From contig JAZBOY010000073.1 of NCBI GenBank assembly GCA_036351375.1, positions 1 through 18,111 on the forward strand: a stretch of 18,111 nt of DNA. The letters are read 5' to 3'. The position numbers were made by a program, and so were the translations under genes. A model generated the notes under the pieces. That model did not search any database. It had not been told where the DNA came from and was given only the letters and a program-made list of their open reading frames with translations. Shown piece by piece: positions 14,943 through 18,111 of this stretch (positions are counted from its first letter, which is position 1; the number at the start of each line of letters is the position of its first letter). This stretch comes from JANQIO01 sp036351375. Lineage in GTDB: Bacteria; Pseudomonadota; Gammaproteobacteria; Pseudomonadales; Halieaceae.

Positions 14943-15938
14943 CTAAGTCGGTGAATTCCCCATTATACGCTCTAGATAGGCCAGCAGGATGACATTCAGT
15001 GAATCTGCCGCTTCCAGCGGCATCATGTGGCCTGCGCCGGGAATCATCTGCACGTCCTCCAGGCGCGGGAATATGGCGCGCATCAGGGCTATCGGGTCCT
15101 CGCCGTGGAAGCCTTCCAGGTCTACATCCCGCTCACTGCCGACAAACCAGGCCGGCACCTCACTGGTTACCCCCTCGAAGGGCTTGCGCTGCTGCCACTT
15201 GATATCCATGGAGCGGTACCAGTTGAGGCCGCCGGTAAAGCCGGAGCGGCTGTACTCGGCCACGAACATCTCAAGCTCCACCTCGGTGAGCCAGGGCCAG
15301 GGCAGAGGCGGTGTGTCGGGCATCGCGTCGATATAGCTGGTCTCCGGCGGGTGTTTGAATACCTCGAAATAGCTGGCTTCGCCGCTCAGCAGCCACATGA
15401 CCTTGCGCAGGAACTCCCGCGGCGTGGCGTCCAGGTCGCGATCGGCCCGATCCGGCACCCGAAAATACTCGATATGCAGGAAGTGCTGCTCGCCCATCTC
15501 CCGGTAGCCCACCAGCGGTGGCTTGTCCGGATCGTGGGGCGCGGCGGGGTTCTCCAGGCAGATGATGGCCCGCACCCGTTCCGGGTGGCGCAGGGCCAGG
15601 TCCTGGATGGCAAAGGCGCCGAAGTCGATGCCCACCAGCACGGCCTGCTCGATACCGCAGTGGTCCAGCAGGGCCAGCAGGTCGGCGGTGATGTGGTCCA
15701 CCCCGTAGGCCTCCGGCTCTTCCGGCGCACCGGCGCGCCCCATGCCGCGCATGGAGGGTGCAATCACCCGGTAGCCGGCCTGCGCCAGCACCGGGATCTG
15801 CCGGTGCCAGCTGAACCACAACATGGGAAAACCGTGGCAGAACACCACCGCCGGGCGGTCCGCCGGACCCTGTTCTACATAGTGGGCTGCAATCCCATTG
15901 AGTGTGAGGTGGTGGTGTGCCCAGCCAAAGCCTGCCAT
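14943..15938 (-). CDS. Alpha/beta hydrolase, epoxide hydrolase-like
   Basis: This 331-residue protein has the HGxP oxyanion motif (CHGFPMLWFSW, residues ~34-44), then RVIAPSMRGMGRA. Its nucleophile elbow is GIDFGAF with Asp105, which marks the epoxide hydrolase/haloalkane dehalogenase branch rather than Ser esterases. A C-terminal GAGHMMPLEA supplies the His. Lid-domain Tyr residues are present (HIEYFRV), fitting an epoxide hydrolase. The substrate is unknown. ATG 15938 (MAGFGWAHHH) was chosen because GGGA lies 9 bases upstream. An in-frame TTG at 15953 would add five residues. The gene heads the cluster with hemH and WS/DGAT. Confidence 0.9.
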   Translation of the reverse strand: MAGFGWAHHHLTLNGIAAHYVEQGPADRPAVVFCHGFPMLWFSWHRQIPVLAQAGYRVIAPSMRGMGRAGAPEEPEAYGVDHITADLLALLDHCGIEQAVLVGIDFGAFAIQDLALRHPERVRAIICLENPAAPHDPDKPPLVGYREMGEQHFLHIEYFRVPDRADRDLDATPREFLRKVMWLLSGEASYFEVFKHPPETSYIDAMPDTPPLPWPWLTEVELEMFVAEYSRSGFTGGLNWYRSMDIKWQQRKPFEGVTSEVPAWFVGSERDVDLEGFHGEDPIALMRAIFPRLEDVQMIPGAGHMMPLEAADSLNVILLAYLERIMGNSPT

Positions 15939-16015
15939 TGCCGGTTTTCCCAAACAGAGCCTGCCGACTATTCTACGCTAGACGACTTCAGCCCGGAGAC
16001 CAGGGAGGCAGACCC

Positions 16016-17047
16016 ATGGGCAGCATCAAGATAGATACCGTATTCGGACACGGCGAGGAACTGGCATCCACCGAAAGCATGGGTAGGCGGGCCCGCGAGC
16101 TCGAGGAGCTGGGCTTCGACGGCCTGATGGTCGCGGAAATTGCCCATGACCCGTTCCAGCCGCTGATTATTGCGGCGCACAATACCGCCACCATTGAGCT
16201 GCGCACTGCCATTGCCGTGGCGCTGGCGCGCAGCCCCATGACCATGGCCAACAGCGCCCACGACGTGAACGCCTGGTCCGGCGGTCGTTTCAGCCTTGGC
16301 ATCGGCTCCCAGATCAAACCGCACATCACCCGCCGCTTCTCCATGCCCTGGCACGGGCCCGCGAAGCAGATGCGCGAATACATAGAATCACTGCGGGCCA
16401 TCTGGGATTGCTGGTACGACGGCAAGCCGCTGGACTACCGGGGCGAGTGTTACCAGCACACGCTGATGACGCCGGAATTTACCCCCACCAACACCGAGCA
16501 CGGCCGGCCGCCTATCCTGATGGCCGCGGTGGGCCCCCTGATGCTGAAGACCGCCTGCGCGGTGGCAGACGGGCTGATCGTGCACAGCTTCTGCACCGAG
16601 CGGCACTTCAAGAACGTCATGCTCCCCCTGCTGGAAACCGAGCTCGCCGCCAACGGCCGCAGCCTGGACGACTTCATCATCCAGTTCCCGGTGTTCACCG
16701 CCACCGGCACCACGGAAGAGGAATTGGAGAAAGCCAAGCGTGCCATCAAGTACCGCATCGGCTTCTACGGTTCCACGCCGGCCTACAAGACCGTACTGGA
16801 CACCCACGACTGGGGGGATTTGCAGCCGATACTGAATCGCATGACCAAGGAGGGCCAGTGGGACGCCCTGCCCGACCAGATCAGTGATGAGATGCTGGAG
16901 ACCTTTGCCGCCGTCGGTGAACCGGTCGCGGCAGCCCAGGTGCTCGCCGACCGCTTCGGCGGCGTCATCGACCGCACCCTGCTGGAGGCCAAGTACTCAC
17001 CCGACATCCTCGACCAGCAGATCAAGATCCTGAAATCCGCCGCCTGA
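16016..17047 (+). CDS. Luciferase-like (LLM class) flavin/F420 oxidoreductase
   Basis: This 343-residue TIM-barrel protein shows LLM-family features: ELEELGFDGLMVAEIAHDPF near the N-terminus, TAIAVALARSPMTMANSAHDVNAWSGGRFSLGIGSQ (residues about 64-99), PPILMAAVGPLMLKTACAVADGLIVHSF, and a C-terminal region on 'RFGGVIDRT'. Members use FMNH2 or F420 to reduce or oxygenate varied substrates. The layout resembles the MSMEG_2256-type group annotated as F420-dependent, but no residue pattern here decides the cofactor. ATG 16016 has a strong AGGGAGG 7 bases upstream. It is transcribed away from the epoxide-hydrolase-like gene, whose start is 77 bases away, so they may share a control region. Confidence 0.88.
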   Translation: MGSIKIDTVFGHGEELASTESMGRRARELEELGFDGLMVAEIAHDPFQPLIIAAHNTATIELRTAIAVALARSPMTMANSAHDVNAWSGGRFSLGIGSQIKPHITRRFSMPWHGPAKQMREYIESLRAIWDCWYDGKPLDYRGECYQHTLMTPEFTPTNTEHGRPPILMAAVGPLMLKTACAVADGLIVHSFCTERHFKNVMLPLLETELAANGRSLDDFIIQFPVFTATGTTEEELEKAKRAIKYRIGFYGSTPAYKTVLDTHDWGDLQPILNRMTKEGQWDALPDQISDEMLETFAAVGEPVAAAQVLADRFGGVIDRTLLEAKYSPDILDQQIKILKSAA

Positions 17048-17056
17048 GTCGGCGGA
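17036..17056. terminator. Hairpin over the oxidoreductase stop codon
   Basis: TCCGCCG (17036-17042) and CGGCGGA (17050-17056) form a 7-base stem with the TGA stop in the loop. It sits between convergent genes. On the minus strand the stem is followed by TTTC. No long U-run is present. Confidence 0.3.
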
Positions 17057-17083
17057 TCAGACAGGCCCAGCATGTTGCCGGCG

Positions 17084-17683
17084 CTATCTCATCTCCAGTG
17101 AATGCTGACCCACTACCCGGGTCCCGCCACGCTGTTCCAGGCCCGCTTCGCCGCTGTCGAGGCGGTTCTGCTGGTTGAGGGTCACCGGTAAGCGGCGCAG
17201 TGACTGGCTGCCCCAACGGTGCTGGGACAGCTCCTCGAGAAGATCGTCGACCTCCACCACGTCAACCGCACTGATAAAGGCCTGGACACCCTGGCCACCA
17301 CCGGCGTCGCGCTTCCATTCCTCGAAGCTCGCCGATACCAGCCGGTGCTCCTGGTCAAAGTTGAGCAGCATAAAGTCGCCGGTGGCATTGGCCTTGCCCC
17401 AGTCGACGTTGAGGAAGTCTGCGCCGGTGAAGCCAAGACCGACGCCTACCTTGTATTCGTCGATGTCCCAGAACTCCCAGGCCATCACGTAACCGCTGCC
17501 GTCGCGGGACATACGCAGGGGCGGGCCGAACTGCTCCATTACCTGCGTCACGGTCCAGCCATCCGTTGGATCCGGCACCTCGGCCCTGGCGATAGGCACG
17601 CCCAGCTCGTACTCCCGCCATTGCACGCAGCCGGCCAACAGGGCCGCCGCCAGCACGGCTGTGATGCGCAGGCTAGTCCTCAC
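17084..17683 (-). CDS. Lipoprotein with a BamE (SmpA/OmlA)-like signature
   Basis: This 199-residue protein starts with a signal sequence ending in the lipobox ALLAGC, so Cys19 is the lipidation site, followed by Val. The segment TVTQVMEQFGPPLRMSRDGSGYVMAWEFWD (residues ~44-73) resembles the BamE-type 'xxDVxxxLGPPxxxxxxxGxxxWxY' hairpin motif. GVGLGF and FLNVDWG follow as beta strands. The C-terminal third is polar with no recognised domain. The start is GTG, 8 bases inside the end of the preceding lipoprotein gene (11-base overlap including its stop), so translation is probably coupled. Function is unknown. Confidence 0.75.
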   Translation of the reverse strand: MRTSLRITAVLAAALLAGCVQWREYELGVPIARAEVPDPTDGWTVTQVMEQFGPPLRMSRDGSGYVMAWEFWDIDEYKVGVGLGFTGADFLNVDWGKANATGDFMLLNFDQEHRLVSASFEEWKRDAGGGQGVQAFISAVDVVEVDDLLEELSQHRWGSQSLRRLPVTLNQQNRLDSGEAGLEQRGGTRVVGQHSLEMR

Positions 17684-18047
17684 TGTCGCGGGCCCGCACC
17701 TGGGTGGCGTAGTCGCTCAGCACATCGTTCTCGTCAAAGAAGAAAATGGCGCGGTCGTAGTGGGTCTGGATCTTGATGTTGTTGTAGACGATCAGCAACA
17801 GGCCGTCGCCCTCTGCGTCTTCGAACAGGTAGTAAAGGACCGTTTCGTCCTCAAGCGCAATCACCTGGGAGGGCGGCCCCAGAAGCGCCAATACATCGGC
17901 ACGGGTGCTCTCGCCCTTCTGCAGCCGGGCAACCACCTCGTCCTGCCAGGCCACTTCAATGCCGCGCTGGTTTCGGAACTGGACGCAGCCAGAAAGGAAT
18001 GCGACTGCCGTCAGCAGAAGCAGCATGCGCGAAATCGTAGACATCAT
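17673..18047 (-). CDS. Small BamE-like lipoprotein
   Basis: This 124-residue protein has a signal sequence ending in FLSGC, with Cys21 as the lipidation site. Residues ~44-75 (KGESTRADVLALLGPPSQ, then LYYLFED) match the SmpA/OmlA (BamE) pattern of helix, 'LGPPxQ' turn and Tyr-rich strand. IFFFDENDVLSDY is the final strand with the usual 'FDxxxxL' pattern. Classical BamE is a subunit of the outer-membrane beta-barrel assembly complex. This is a paralogue-like relative, since housekeeping bamE normally lies beside fur or the smpB region and such neighbours are absent. ATG 18047 has AAGGA 5 bases upstream. A second ATG at 18044 is also possible. Confidence 0.8.
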   Translation of the reverse strand: MMSTISRMLLLLTAVAFLSGCVQFRNQRGIEVAWQDEVVARLQKGESTRADVLALLGPPSQVIALEDETVLYYLFEDAEGDGLLLIVYNNIKIQTHYDRAIFFFDENDVLSDYATQVRARDSED

Positions 18048-18111
18048 TGAATTCCTTGGGAATGAGGACAGAACTTAAACGACTATACGCGCGAAAGCCG
18101 ACAGCGGGCCA

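Overview
The window is a GC-rich chromosomal segment that reads like a marine gammaproteobacterium, probably of the Halieaceae/Cellvibrionales type. That placement is inferred from gene content: a PA0069-family radical SAM protein behind an Escherichia/Pseudomonas-type LexA box, glutathione-dependent formaldehyde detoxification, a WS/DGAT acyltransferase, a luciferase-like flavin oxidoreductase and a large secreted dockerin protein. No rRNA or tRNA gene, CRISPR array, transposase or phage gene was seen. Fifteen protein genes fill the window, and the longest gene-free stretch is about 210 bases (10446-10655).

Left part (1-3333). A glutamate-cysteine-ligase-like (GCS2) gene runs off the left edge on the minus strand. 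Divergent from it is a PA0069-family radical SAM gene whose ATG lies inside a near-perfect LexA operator, so it is probably DNA-damage inducible. Converging on that gene is a two-gene minus-strand unit (7877 to 2425). It encodes a secreted protein of about 1,500 residues (cadherin-like domains, an NHL-type propeller, thrombospondin type 3 calcium repeats and a C-terminal dockerin), followed 26 bases later by an outer-membrane lipoprotein of unknown function.

Middle part (7878-11312), plus strand. The genes are a small antibiotic-biosynthesis-monooxygenase-like protein, frmA (S-(hydroxymethyl)glutathione dehydrogenase), frmB (S-formylglutathione hydrolase) and a SUKH/SMI1-KNR4-like protein of unknown role. 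FrmA and FrmB together convert the formaldehyde-glutathione adduct to formate and glutathione. A 50-base-period duplication at the frmA/frmB junction leaves a 15-codon remnant of the FrmB N-terminus whose stop overlaps the apparent frmB start.

Right part (11313-18111). A minus-strand cluster reads, in transcription order, epoxide-hydrolase-like alpha/beta hydrolase, hemH (ferrochelatase), WS/DGAT acyltransferase with an unusual basic C-terminal tail, and a second alpha/beta hydrolase. A luciferase-like oxidoreductase gene diverges from it. At the right edge are two overlapping minus-strand genes for small lipoproteins with BamE (SmpA/OmlA)-like signatures.

Most worth following up: the LexA box over a start codon; the dockerin protein with a propeller apparently inserted in a cadherin-like domain, and its co-transcribed lipoprotein as a possible receptor; the duplicated frmB start; and the histone-like tail on the acyltransferase.
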